Assembly: GCF_001280015.1 (NCBI RefSeq)
Contig: NZ_LGDV01000038.1
Span: forward strand, 327,335-391,334
Reading direction: 5' to 3'
DNA: 64,000 bases
DNA from: Streptomyces sp. MMG1121
GTDB taxonomy: Bacteria; Actinomycetota; Actinomycetes; Streptomycetales; Streptomycetaceae
A program made the position numbers and the translations under genes. Every line of letters starts with the position of its first letter. Position 1 is the stretch's first letter. This document shows, one piece after another, positions 27,973-36,044 of this stretch. The notes below the pieces were generated by a model that was not told the origin of the DNA, searched no databases, and saw nothing but the letters and a program-made list of their open reading frames with translations.

Positions 27973-29637
27973 TCAGCGGACCGGCAGGACCTGGGTGTGG
28001 TCCTTCTGGACGGCCTGCAGGTTGTGGGGGTTCAGGCCCAGCAGGGACAGGATCGTCGGAGCGATCTGGGTGGTCTCGACCTGAGCGGACTTGGTCACGC
28101 CCGCGGGGGTGCCTGCGCCGGAGATGACGAGCGGGACGTTCAGGTCGTCAGCGTGGGCGCCGCCGTGCTCGGCGATCTTCTTGGTGCCGCCCGTGTAGAC
28201 CACGCCGTACTTGGCGATGCCGAACAGGTCCGGGACCCGGGCGTCACCGGGCTTGACACCGAAGTACGCGGCGGCCTCCTTGCCCGCGTAGACCCTCCTG
28301 AGCCCTGCGTTCGTGAAGGACTTGGTGGGCTTGCCGTTGATGTCGGTGCCCTTGCCGCTCTGCGCCAGCAGGTACTGCTTGGCGAACGAGGTGGCCTCGG
28401 CGGAGCGGTCGTTCAGCCACAGCAACATGCCGTCGTCGTCCACGGAGTGCGCGACGAGATCGCCGGCGGCCGGATGCCGCTTCTTCCAGGCGGCGTTGAG
28501 CCCGTCGAGCAGCGGACCGTCGTCGACGCGGGTCAGGGCCGCGGGGTCGGTGGGCGACTGGCCGTGTTTGGCGGACAGAACGATGTCCGTGCTGGAGGCC
28601 AGGCCCTTGGCGTGGATCTCCTTGACCATCGCGCCGACCTGGGTGTTGACGTAGTCGAGGTTCTTCTGCAGCAGGGGGCCGGGGACGCCCTTGGAGGCGT
28701 AGCCGCCCTTGAGGCCCTCGGAGGAGGGCAACTTCTGCGCGGTGGAGACCGACTGGAAGTTCATGCCGAAGATCGCCGGGGTGCCGACCTTGTGGCTGCC
28801 GCTGTGGTCGTAGCCGTCGATCTCGTTGAGGACGGCCTTGACCTTGTAGCTGTCGTACTGCTCGGTCGCCTTGTTGTCGGTGGTCCAGTCGTTCCCGGCC
28901 GGGTAGCCGTTGGCATCGCTGTTGATCTCCGGGGAGAACTGGTCCTGGATGCCGGTGCCCGAGGGGCCGTTGAGGATGTCGTAGGCGATGTGCTTGTCCG
29001 ACCAGGCGGTCCGCAGGCCGGCCTTGCGGGCCACGTTGAAGACCGTGTTCACCTGCAGGTACGAGTGCGGGTAGACCGGCTTGCAGGTCCTGGGGTCGAC
29101 CGGCAGCCTGCTCGGGTCGAGCAGGCTCTGCGGCCGGCCGGTCATCTGCAGGATGCCGCCGGGCAGGTTCTTCAGGCCCTGGCCGGCATCGAGGGAGGCC
29201 TTGTTCTTGTCCATGTCCTCGGTCATGTCCACCTCGGCGCCGGGCTTGACGCCCTTGCAGTGGGTGGTGCCGGCCGGGAGCAGGGCGTGGTTGTACACGT
29301 CGTCGTAGTAGATGCCGGTGGTGCCCGGGCCGCCACCGGTGACCTGGGCGGTCATGCCGGGAAAGGAGTCCGAGGGGGTGGTGGTGCGCGCGTTGGCGTA
29401 GTGCACGCCGCCGTTCACCAGCCGGGCCAGCGCGGATCCGGGGTGGCGGGCGATGTACCAGGCCAGGTCCGACTGGTGCAGACCGTCGACCGACAGCAGG
29501 AGGACGTGCTTGGCGGCTGCGGGCTGTTGCGGCGCGGCGGAGGAACCGGTGAGCTCCGACGCCGCGGCGAGCGAGCCTCCGGCGAGGGTGGTGGCGACGC
29601 CGAGGGCGGCGGCCAGTCGTATGGATCGGCGGGTCAC
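27973..29637 (-). CDS. secreted alkaline phosphatase superfamily phosphodiesterase
   Basis: The 554-residue protein has a signal peptide (RRSIRLAAALGVATTLAGGS). It resembles type I phosphodiesterase/nucleotide pyrophosphatases: metal Asp in VLLLSVDGLHQSDL, the nucleophile region TTTPSDSFPGM, WSDKHIAYDIL and a C-terminal His in AEHGGAHADDLNVP. The usual DHG metal pair appears as SAKHGQSP, with Lys where Asp is expected. It probably cleaves phosphodiesters or phosphomonoesters outside the cell; the substrate is unknown. A strong hairpin follows its stop. Confidence 0.85.
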   Translation of the reverse strand: MTRRSIRLAAALGVATTLAGGSLAAASELTGSSAAPQQPAAAKHVLLLSVDGLHQSDLAWYIARHPGSALARLVNGGVHYANARTTTPSDSFPGMTAQVTGGGPGTTGIYYDDVYNHALLPAGTTHCKGVKPGAEVDMTEDMDKNKASLDAGQGLKNLPGGILQMTGRPQSLLDPSRLPVDPRTCKPVYPHSYLQVNTVFNVARKAGLRTAWSDKHIAYDILNGPSGTGIQDQFSPEINSDANGYPAGNDWTTDNKATEQYDSYKVKAVLNEIDGYDHSGSHKVGTPAIFGMNFQSVSTAQKLPSSEGLKGGYASKGVPGPLLQKNLDYVNTQVGAMVKEIHAKGLASSTDIVLSAKHGQSPTDPAALTRVDDGPLLDGLNAAWKKRHPAAGDLVAHSVDDDGMLLWLNDRSAEATSFAKQYLLAQSGKGTDINGKPTKSFTNAGLRRVYAGKEAAAYFGVKPGDARVPDLFGIAKYGVVYTGGTKKIAEHGGAHADDLNVPLVISGAGTPAGVTKSAQVETTQIAPTILSLLGLNPHNLQAVQKDHTQVLPVR

Positions 29638-29779
29638 AACTCACTCCAGTTGCTACTGGTGACGCGGGCAGTGATACGGGATATGAGTAACTGTCGCTTC
29701 TGTCACGACAACAGCCGGAATCTGAACATTTGATAAACCCGCCGTGTTTGCTTCTCCACGGACGACCGCGGGCCCGTGG

Positions 29780-29893
29780 CGACGGAGCGACGGAGCGACG
29801 GAGCGACGGAAGTGAAGCAGGCGCTGGCCCCGACCACCTTGCACGAGACTTTGGCCGAAGACGTTGAGAAGAGGTTGAGAAGACGTTGAGCAG
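29780..29893. repeat. short tandem repeats GACGGAGC and AAGACGTTGAG
   Basis: Four copies of the octamer GACGGAGC (the last truncated) run from 29780 to about 29810. At 29859-29893, GAAGACGTTGAGAA occurs twice with a shorter variant between. They lie in the noncoding stretch upstream of the secreted phosphodiesterase. They are too short and regular to be a CRISPR array; they look like replication-slippage repeats. Confidence 0.6.
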
Positions 29894-29985
29894 GGCGCGC
29901 AGCGTCCCCGTCACGCACGCCGCCACTCTGCGCCGCACCCGGTTCGCCGCCCGCCGCGGTCAGTCGTGTGGAGAACGCCTCCCTG

Positions 29986-30141
29986 GTCTCCGGCTGACCT
30001 CACTCTTCTCTCACGGGTCCGTCCTCGCCTTCCTCGCATCCTCGGGCCCCCCTACGGCTGGGACGGGGAATGGGAAGCCGAGTTCGCTCCCCATGCCGAG
30101 CAGGGCTTCCTGCCCGGCCGTGTCGACCGCGGGCAAGGACG
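29986..30141 (+). pseudogene. diverged partial copy of the rsgA 5' region
   Basis: The stretch at about 30050-30137 encodes YGWDGEWEAEFAPHAEQGFL and PGRVDRGQ, matching YGWDEGWEAEFAPHAADGLM and PGRVVRVDRGQ of the intact rsgA about 1 kb downstream. The DNA before it (TCCGGCTGACCT at 29991, then a TCT/TCC-rich run) also matches the rsgA leader. Identity looks near 80%, so this is not a fresh duplication. The copy lost VRV, and the similarity ends at GTCGACCGCGG, where the toxin-like fragment begins in another frame. Confidence 0.7.
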
Positions 30142-30845
30142 CCACCGCCGCCTCACAGGCGGAAATGGACGCCTATCACATCGCAGTCACCAAAAAGCAG
30201 CAAGAACAGGCGAAATGGCGGCAGTGGTACGAGGAGCAGCTGCAGAAGAGCCAACAGAAGGACGACGACGGCAGCTGGGTACCGGGCTGGCTCAAGGACA
30301 CCGCCAACACGATCGGCGACTACGGGCAGGCGATCCTCGGTAACTCCGACATCTGGGCAGGTCTGTTCGAGACGGGCGCCGGCATGATCGGCGTCGGGGG
30401 AGGCGCCTCGATCGACGTCGCGGGCGGAGGCCTGTGCCTGACCATCATCGGCTGCATCGAGGGAGCACCGGTGATCGTCGCCGGCACCGGGACAGCGGGC
30501 GCGGGAATCTACGGAATCACCGACGGCATCGGTCGATTCAGCAATGGCCTCGGACAGGCCCTGCGTGAGGCCCGGCAAGAGGAAGCCGGCGGTGCGGAGG
30601 AGAGCTGCGGCCAGTGCTTCGTGGCCGGCACGAAAGTGCTCATGGCCGGTGGCTCGACGAAGAGGATCGAGGACATCACGGAAGGCGACAAGGTCGTCGC
30701 GACAGACAGGCGGAACCTGATGCGGCTCCTCGAACAGGACGCCCTGTGGGCCTGCCGGAAAACTCGGTGGCGTCGGAATGCGGGCGCCCCTAGGCTCAGG
30801 TTCGCTTCACGCAGTGGCTGTTGGCCGCTGCTGTCGGCCGCGTGA
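30142..30845 (+). pseudogene. truncated polymorphic toxin (RHS-like) fragment ending in a HINT domain
   Basis: The frame ending at 30845 encodes a Lys/Gln-rich helix (AVTKKQQEQAKWRQWYEEQL), a WVPGWLKDTANTIGDYGQAI segment, two Gly/Ala-rich hydrophobic stretches, and CFVAGTKVLMAGGSTKRIED followed by ITEGDKVVATD. The last is the start of a pre-toxin HINT autoprotease, with the catalytic Cys in QCFVAG. After VVATD the similarity stops, so the HINT body, the toxin and any immunity gene are missing. The N-terminus is also missing; it joins directly to the partial rsgA copy. It is a relic of a polymorphic toxin gene, not a functional system. Confidence 0.7.
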
Positions 30846-30864
30846 CGAACGGGAGGTGTGACCG

Positions 30865-30936
30865 ATGGCTGTCTCTGTGATGGGCGTTGCCCGCAACCAG
30901 AAGTGCATCCACTCCACCTCCGTGGCCTCCGGCTGA
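30865..30936 (+). CDS. small leader ORF upstream of rsgA, 23 codons
   Basis: ATG at 30865 has GGGAGG 8 bp upstream and encodes MAVSVMGVARNQKCIHSTSV followed by ASG and a TGA. The predicted site is stronger than the one for rsgA. It ends 57 bp before the rsgA start, and the hairpin CGCGCA/TGCGCG at 30947-30962 lies between them. A related tail (AVSRVENASLVSG and stop) can be read before the diverged rsgA copy at about 29955-29996. That suggests the leader was copied with the gene. It may be a regulatory upstream ORF. Translation is unproven. Confidence 0.4.
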   Translation: MAVSVMGVARNQKCIHSTSVASG

Positions 30937-30946
30937 CCTTTCGCAC

Positions 30947-30962
30947 CGCGCACACGTGCGCG
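30947..30962 (+). promoter_or_regulatory. leader hairpin before rsgA
   Basis: CGCGCA and TGCGCG arms with a CACG loop sit between the small ORF and rsgA. They could form an attenuation or ribosome-site structure. Confidence 0.35.
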
Positions 30963-30993
30963 GAGCCGGGGCCGCCCCTGTGAAGGGCTCCCC

Positions 30994-32154
30994 TTGAATC
31001 TCTCTTCTCTTTCGGCTTCTTCCGCTTCGTCGCACCCTCTGGCCCGCTACGGCTGGGACGAGGGCTGGGAGGCCGAGTTCGCTCCGCATGCCGCGGATGG
31101 GCTGATGCCCGGCCGGGTTGTCCGGGTCGACCGCGGTCAGTGCGACGTCGTGACAGCGGTCGGCGTCGTCCGTGCCGACACCGAGTTCGTCGTTCCCCGT
31201 GACCCGATGAAGGTGGTGTGCACGGGGGACTGGGTCGCCGTCGACCCCGAGGGCGGCGATCCGCGGTACGTGCGGACGCTGCTGCCCCGCCGTACCGCGT
31301 TCGTACGCTCGACGTCGTCGAAGCGTTCCGACGGCCAGGTGCTGGCCACCAACATCGATCACGTCGTCATCTGTGTGTCGCTCGCGTTCGAACTGGACCT
31401 CGGGCGGATCGAGCGGTTCCTGGCGCTCGCCATGGCCAGTTCGAGTGGTGAGGCCCTGCTGCATAAGCCGGCCCTCTCCCGGGAGTCCGGCGCCCAGCCC
31501 GTCGTCGTCCTCACCAAGGCCGACCTCGTCACGGACCCGGTCACCCTCGCCCACCTCGTCCACGACGTGGAGACCAGCGCGCCCGGCGTGCCCGTGCTCA
31601 CCGTCAGCTCCCTGCACGGCGACGGGCTCGACGTCCTCGTCGCGCTGGTCGGCTCCGGTACGTCCGTGCTGCTCGGCCAGTCCGGCGCGGGCAAGTCCAC
31701 GCTGGCCAACGCCCTCGTCGGCGACGACGTCATGGACGTACGGGCCGCGCGGGACGTCGACGGCAAGGGGCGGCACACCACGACCACCCGCAATCTGCTC
31801 GCCCTGCCCTCTGGCGGGGTCCTCATCGACACCCCCGGGCTGCGGGGCGTCGGCCTGTTCGACGCCGAGAGCGGGGTCGGCCAGGTGTTCTCCGAGATCG
31901 AGGAACTGGCCGAGCGCTGCCGCTTCCACGACTGCGCCCACGAGGCCGAGCCGGACTGCGCGGTGCGCTGCGCCGTGGAGAGCGGCGAACTGCCCGTGCG
32001 GCGCCTGGAGAGCTACCGCAAGCTCATGCGGGAGAACCAGTGGATCGTCGCCAAGACCGATGCACGGGTCCGTGCCGACCTGCGGCGCGAATGGCGCCGC
32101 AAGGGCGCGGAGGGCAGGGCGGCGATGGAGGCCAAGCGGGGGAGGTGGGTGTAG
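30994..32154 (+). CDS. rsgA: ribosome small subunit-dependent GTPase RsgA
   Basis: The 386-residue circularly permuted GTPase acts late in 30S ribosome maturation. An OB-fold domain comes first (MPGRVVRVDRGQCDVVTAVG). The permuted G-motifs follow in the expected order: G4 LTKADL, then G1 GQSGAGKST, the TTTTR switch and G3 DTPGLRG. A C-terminal zinc site follows (CRFHDCAHEAEPDC). The start is TTG at 30994, preceded by AAGGG. An N-terminal extension of about 20 Ser-rich residues is visible. A diverged copy of its 5' end lies 1 kb upstream. Some Streptomyces carry more than one RsgA-like protein, so this may not be the only one. Confidence 0.92.
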   Translation: MNLSSLSASSASSHPLARYGWDEGWEAEFAPHAADGLMPGRVVRVDRGQCDVVTAVGVVRADTEFVVPRDPMKVVCTGDWVAVDPEGGDPRYVRTLLPRRTAFVRSTSSKRSDGQVLATNIDHVVICVSLAFELDLGRIERFLALAMASSSGEALLHKPALSRESGAQPVVVLTKADLVTDPVTLAHLVHDVETSAPGVPVLTVSSLHGDGLDVLVALVGSGTSVLLGQSGAGKSTLANALVGDDVMDVRAARDVDGKGRHTTTTRNLLALPSGGVLIDTPGLRGVGLFDAESGVGQVFSEIEELAERCRFHDCAHEAEPDCAVRCAVESGELPVRRLESYRKLMRENQWIVAKTDARVRADLRREWRRKGAEGRAAMEAKRGRWV

Positions 32155-32225
32155 CGGGGCAGGTCAGCTCCACGTCCGATTTCCGCTAGCCCGTCCTCGT
32201 CCGGCGGCCCACACTGGGAGGCGTG

Positions 32226-33614
32226 ATGGACGAGGACAGCAGGTACGAGGCCGTGCGCAGCCGGGACGGGCGGTTCGACGGGGCGTTCTTCTTCGCCGTC
32301 GAGACCACCGGGATCTACTGCCGCCCGAGCTGCCCGGCGGTGACGCCGAAGCGGCACAACGTGCGGTTCTTCGCGACGGCCGCCGCCGCGCAGGGCTCCG
32401 GATTCCGGGCCTGCCGCCGGTGCCGGCCGGACGCGGTGCCGGGGTCGGCGGAGTGGAACGCGCGCGCGGACGTCGTCGGCCGGGCCATGCGGCTCATCGC
32501 CGACGGCGTCGTGGACCGCGAGGGCGTCGCCGGGCTCGCCTCCCGGCTCGGCTACAGCGCCCGGCAGGTCCAGCGGCAGCTCACCGCCGAACTCGGCGCC
32601 GGGCCCGTGGCGCTCGCCCGGGCCCAGCGGGCGCACACCGCGCGGGTGCTGCTGCAGACCACCGACCTGCCGGTCACCGAGATCGCGTTCGCGTCCGGGT
32701 TCGCCAGCGTGCGGCAGTTCAACGACACCGTCCGCGAGGTGTACGCCTCGACACCGACCGAGGTGCGCGCCGCCGCACCCCGCGGCCGGGGCAGCCGCCG
32801 GGCCACCCCGGGCGCCGGCATCCCGCTGCGGCTCGCCCACCGGGGCCCGTACCAGGCCGCCGCCGTCTTCGACCAGCTGGCGAGGGAGGCGGTCGCTGGT
32901 GTCGAGGAGGTCTCCGGCCCCCCGGGCGGCCGTACCTACCGGCGCACCCTGCGGCTGCCGTACGGCACCGGGATCGTAGCCGTCGAGGAGCACGCACAGG
33001 CGCAGAGGACCGGCACCCGCCCGGGCGGCTGGCTCGACGCACGGCTGCACCTCACCGACCCCAGGGACCTGACCACCGCGGTGCAGCGGCTGCGCCGGCT
33101 GTTCGACCTCGACGCCGACCCGTACGCCGTCGACGAACGGCTCGGCGCCGACCCGCGGCTCGCCCCGCTGGTCGCCGCCCGGCCCGGACTGCGCTCGCCC
33201 GGCACCGTGGACCCGCTGGAGGCCGCCGTGCGCGCGCTGGTGGGCAGCGCGGCCGCCGAGCCGCTGGTCCGCCGGTACGGCAAGGCGCTCGACGCGCCCT
33301 GCGGCAGCCTCACCCATCTCTTCCCGGAGCCCGCCGCGCTCGCCGAGGCCGAGCCGGACGGCCCGCTGGGCGCGCTCGCCGCGGCCCTCGCCGACGGGAC
33401 CGTACGACTGGACGCGGGCGCCGACCGGGACGACGCCGAGGCGGCCCTGCACGCCCTGCCCGGCATGGACCCGGCCGCCGTCGCCGCCGTACGCGTCCGC
33501 GCCCTCGGCGATCCGGACGTCGGCCCGCCCGGCACCCAGGTCCCCGACGGCTGGCGGCCCTGGCGGTCGTACGCCGTCCAACACCTCGTCGTGGAAGGGG
33601 AGTCGACCCGATGA
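32226..33614 (+). CDS. Ada-AlkA fusion protein with degenerate glycosylase domain
   Basis: The 462-residue protein starts at ATG 32226, with GGGAGG upstream. It has the Ada N-terminal zinc domain, with C32 (methyl acceptor), C36, C63 and C66 in YCRPSCP and CRRCRP, which takes methyl groups from DNA phosphotriesters. An AraC-type helix-turn-helix pair follows (VTEIAFASGFASVRQFNDTV). The C-terminal third is AlkA-like. It reads ALGDPDVGPPGTQVPDGWRP where family members have roughly ALGDPDAFLPTDLGVR, so the segment with the catalytic Asp is gone. The GQQVS helix before it is also replaced by VGSAAAEPL. It probably senses methylation and activates genes without 3-methyladenine glycosylase activity. 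The ogt gene overlaps by 4 bp. Confidence 0.88.
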   Translation: MDEDSRYEAVRSRDGRFDGAFFFAVETTGIYCRPSCPAVTPKRHNVRFFATAAAAQGSGFRACRRCRPDAVPGSAEWNARADVVGRAMRLIADGVVDREGVAGLASRLGYSARQVQRQLTAELGAGPVALARAQRAHTARVLLQTTDLPVTEIAFASGFASVRQFNDTVREVYASTPTEVRAAAPRGRGSRRATPGAGIPLRLAHRGPYQAAAVFDQLAREAVAGVEEVSGPPGGRTYRRTLRLPYGTGIVAVEEHAQAQRTGTRPGGWLDARLHLTDPRDLTTAVQRLRRLFDLDADPYAVDERLGADPRLAPLVAARPGLRSPGTVDPLEAAVRALVGSAAAEPLVRRYGKALDAPCGSLTHLFPEPAALAEAEPDGPLGALAAALADGTVRLDAGADRDDAEAALHALPGMDPAAVAAVRVRALGDPDVGPPGTQVPDGWRPWRSYAVQHLVVEGESTR

Positions 33615-34108
33615 CCACGGTGTACTGGACGCGCCTCGACGCCCCCGTCGGTCCGCTGCTGCTCACCGCCGACCCGGACGGCGCGCTCACCTCGCTGTCC
33701 GTGCCCGGGCAGAAGGGCGGGCGGACCGTCCAGGAGGGGTGGCGGTGCGATGCCGGGCCGTTCCGGGCCGCCGGGGAGCAGCTCGCCGCCTACTTCGCCG
33801 GTGAACTCACCGTGTTCCGGCTGCCGTTGGCTGCCCACGGCACCGCGTTCCGGCAGCGGGTGTGGGCCGCGCTGGACGACGTGCCGTACGGCACCACCGT
33901 CACCTACGGGGACATCGCCGCGCGCATCGGCTCCTCCCGCGCGGCCGTTCGCGCCGTCGGCGGGGCGATCGGCGCCAACCCCCTGCTGATCGTGCGCCCC
34001 TGCCACCGGGTGATCGGTGCGAACGGCTCGATGACCGGGTACGCGGGCGGAGTCGAGCGCAAGGTCTGGCTGCTGACCCTGGAGGGCGCGCTCGACGCCG
34101 CCTCGTAG
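33611..34108 (+). CDS. ogt: methylated-DNA-[protein]-cysteine S-methyltransferase
   Basis: The 165-residue protein removes O6-alkyl groups from guanine by transfer to its own cysteine. The active site PCHRVIGANG has the acceptor at C131. The helix-turn-helix region TYGDIAARIGSSRAAVRAVG and YAGGVERKVWLL near the end are standard. Its ATG overlaps the stop of the Ada-AlkA gene by 4 bp (ATGA), so the two are a coupled alkylation-response pair. Confidence 0.95.
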   Translation: MTTVYWTRLDAPVGPLLLTADPDGALTSLSVPGQKGGRTVQEGWRCDAGPFRAAGEQLAAYFAGELTVFRLPLAAHGTAFRQRVWAALDDVPYGTTVTYGDIAARIGSSRAAVRAVGGAIGANPLLIVRPCHRVIGANGSMTGYAGGVERKVWLLTLEGALDAAS

Positions 34109-34111
34109 CCC

Positions 34112-34172
34112 TCCCGCCCCGCCGTCTCCCGCCCTCCCGTCCCGCCGTCTCCCGCCCTCCCGTCCCCGCGTT
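34112..34172. repeat. imperfect tandem repeat of a CCGCCCTCCC-GTCCCGCCGTCTC unit
   Basis: Between ogt and the SGNH gene, a unit of about 22-23 bp rich in CCCTCCC and CCGCCGTCTC repeats nearly three times. No gene or stem structure is apparent. Confidence 0.6.
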
Positions 34173-34270
34173 ACGCCGACCGGGTGGACCCTCGCCGATG
34201 ATCCGGTGCCGTGGCCCGGTCGTGTGGCACGGTCACCTCCGACGAGGCACGGGGAAGGGCGGTCGGACAC

Positions 34271-35494
34271 ATGGCCAAGGTCGGACGGATCCTCGCGGTG
34301 CTGCTCCTCGCGATGCTGCCCGCCCTGACGACGCCTGCCGTCGCCCAGCCGGAACGGCAGCCGGAGCCGCCGCAGACACCTGCGTCCTGGACCGGCAGCT
34401 GGGAGAGCGCGCCGTCCGGCACCGCCGCCGCCCGGCCCGGCGCCGCCTTCCGCGACGTCGTCCACCTCAGCGTCGGCGGCGACGCCGTGCGCGTCCGCCT
34501 CAGCAACCGGCTCGGCACCGCGCCGCTGCGCCTCGGCGCGGTCACCGTCGCGCTGCGCGCGGCGGGCCCCGAGGCCCTGCCCGGCACCCTGCGCACCGCC
34601 ACCTTCCGGGGTGCCGCGTCCGTCACCGTCCCGCCGGGCCAGGACACGGTCACCGACCCGGTGCCGCTGCGCGTCCCGGCCGCCGCCGACCTCCTCGTCA
34701 CCGTGTACACCCCGGACGACAGCGGCCCCGCGACCTCCCACGAGGTGGCCCTGCAGACCAGCTATGTGGCCCCGGCCGGCGCGGGCCGCGCCGCCGACGA
34801 GGCCGGTACCGCGTACACGACCACCGTCAGCCGCTGGTACTACGTCACCGGCGTCGACGTCCTCGGCTCCGCCACCGGCAGCGTCGTGGCGTTCGGCGAC
34901 TCACTCACCGACGGAAACGGCTCCACCCCCGACGCCAACCACCGCTGGCCCGACCGGCTCGCCGGGTATCTGCGCGCGAACCGGTTCGGCGTCCTGAACG
35001 CCGGGATCTCCGGGAACCGGCTGCTGCGCGACGGCTCCGGGCCGAGCGCCCTCACGCGCGTCGACGCCGACGCCCTGGACCGGGCGGGCGTACGGGTCCT
35101 GGTGGTCCTGGAGGGCATCAACGACATCAAGGGAACCCCCAGGGCCGACGACGTCACGGCGTACGCCGACGCCTACCGCGCCCTCGTCGCCCGCGCCCAC
35201 GCCCGGGGCATCCGGGTCGTCGGGGTCACCCTCACCCCGTTCCACGGCTACTCCGCCTACACGGACGCCCGCGAGGCGGTACGGCAGCGGGTCAACGCCT
35301 TCATCCGGACCGGCGGTGCCTTCGACGCGGTCGCCGACGCCGACGCCGCCGTACGCGACCCCGCCGATCCGACCCGCATTCTGCCCGCCTACGACCCCGG
35401 CGACCACCTGCACTTCGACGACACGGGCATGGCGGCCGTCGCCGACACCGTCCGCCGGGCCCTCGCCGGGGCGCCCCTCGCCTGGGCGCCGTGA
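34271..35494 (+). CDS. secreted SGNH/GDSL hydrolase
   Basis: The 407-residue protein has a signal peptide (RILAVLLLAMLPALTTPAVA), an N-terminal beta-rich domain of about 150 residues (WTGSWESAPSG) and an SGNH domain. The SGNH blocks are the nucleophile Ser in VVAFGDSLTDGNGS, Gly in NAGISGNRLL, Asn in VLEGINDI and Asp/His in GDHLHFDDTG. This layout matches secreted Streptomyces GDSL esterases/lipases. The ester substrate is not predictable. Its stop lies 4 bp from the convergent DUF456 gene. Confidence 0.9.
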   Translation: MAKVGRILAVLLLAMLPALTTPAVAQPERQPEPPQTPASWTGSWESAPSGTAAARPGAAFRDVVHLSVGGDAVRVRLSNRLGTAPLRLGAVTVALRAAGPEALPGTLRTATFRGAASVTVPPGQDTVTDPVPLRVPAAADLLVTVYTPDDSGPATSHEVALQTSYVAPAGAGRAADEAGTAYTTTVSRWYYVTGVDVLGSATGSVVAFGDSLTDGNGSTPDANHRWPDRLAGYLRANRFGVLNAGISGNRLLRDGSGPSALTRVDADALDRAGVRVLVVLEGINDIKGTPRADDVTAYADAYRALVARAHARGIRVVGVTLTPFHGYSAYTDAREAVRQRVNAFIRTGGAFDAVADADAAVRDPADPTRILPAYDPGDHLHFDDTGMAAVADTVRRALAGAPLAWAP

Positions 35495-35498
35495 CGGA

Positions 35499-35981
35499 TC
35501 AGCCCCACAGCACCGCCCCCAGCCACGCCCCCGCGATCAGCAGACAGGCGAACAGCTCGGCCAGCACGCTGGAGCCGCCCGAGCGCATCGCCGTACGCAG
35601 AGCGGCCAGCGCCTCGCCGTGCCGGCCCAGCCGCAGCCGCTCGTGCACATAGATCCCCGCCATGAAGCCCGGCAGCGCGCCCAGCACGGGCAGCAGCACG
35701 AAACCGACTAGCGCCCCGCCGCCCGCGTACACCGCCATCCGGGGCGTGGCGCCGCTCTGCCGCAGCCGGCGCGGCGGCAGCGCCCAGCGCACCACCAGCG
35801 ACAGCAACAGCACCCCCGTGGCGCCCACCAGAACACCCCAGGCCACCGGCTGCGGATCCGTCAGCGCCCACCACAGCACCGCGGCCCACACCAGCCACGA
35901 TCCCGGCACCCCGGGCACCAGTACTCCGCACAGGCCGAGCACGATGACCACGCCGACCAGCAGGAGTTGCGACACTCCCAT
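35499..35981 (-). CDS. DUF456 membrane protein
   Basis: The 160-residue protein has four to five membrane segments (LLLVGVVIVLGLCGVLVPGV, and a Gly-rich pair in GGGALVGFVLLPVLGALPGF) typical of DUF456. The function is unknown. It is transcribed convergently with the SGNH hydrolase and stands apart from the regulator upstream. Confidence 0.8.
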   Translation of the reverse strand: MGVSQLLLVGVVIVLGLCGVLVPGVPGSWLVWAAVLWWALTDPQPVAWGVLVGATGVLLLSLVVRWALPPRRLRQSGATPRMAVYAGGGALVGFVLLPVLGALPGFMAGIYVHERLRLGRHGEALAALRTAMRSGGSSVLAELFACLLIAGAWLGAVLWG

Positions 35982-36044
35982 CTGCCCAGAGTGCCGGAGA
36001 AGCCATCGAACGGCAGGACAATGGCGGGTCCGGTGCGCGGGAGG

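Noticed and set aside
29640..29740. Possible PHO box upstream of the secreted phosphodiesterase
   Set aside because: Only one GTTCA-like half-site can be seen; the repeated 11-bp pattern is too weak.
29780..29893. Regular repeats considered as a CRISPR array
   Set aside because: Units are 8-14 bp without spacers of 25-40 bp and there are no cas genes.
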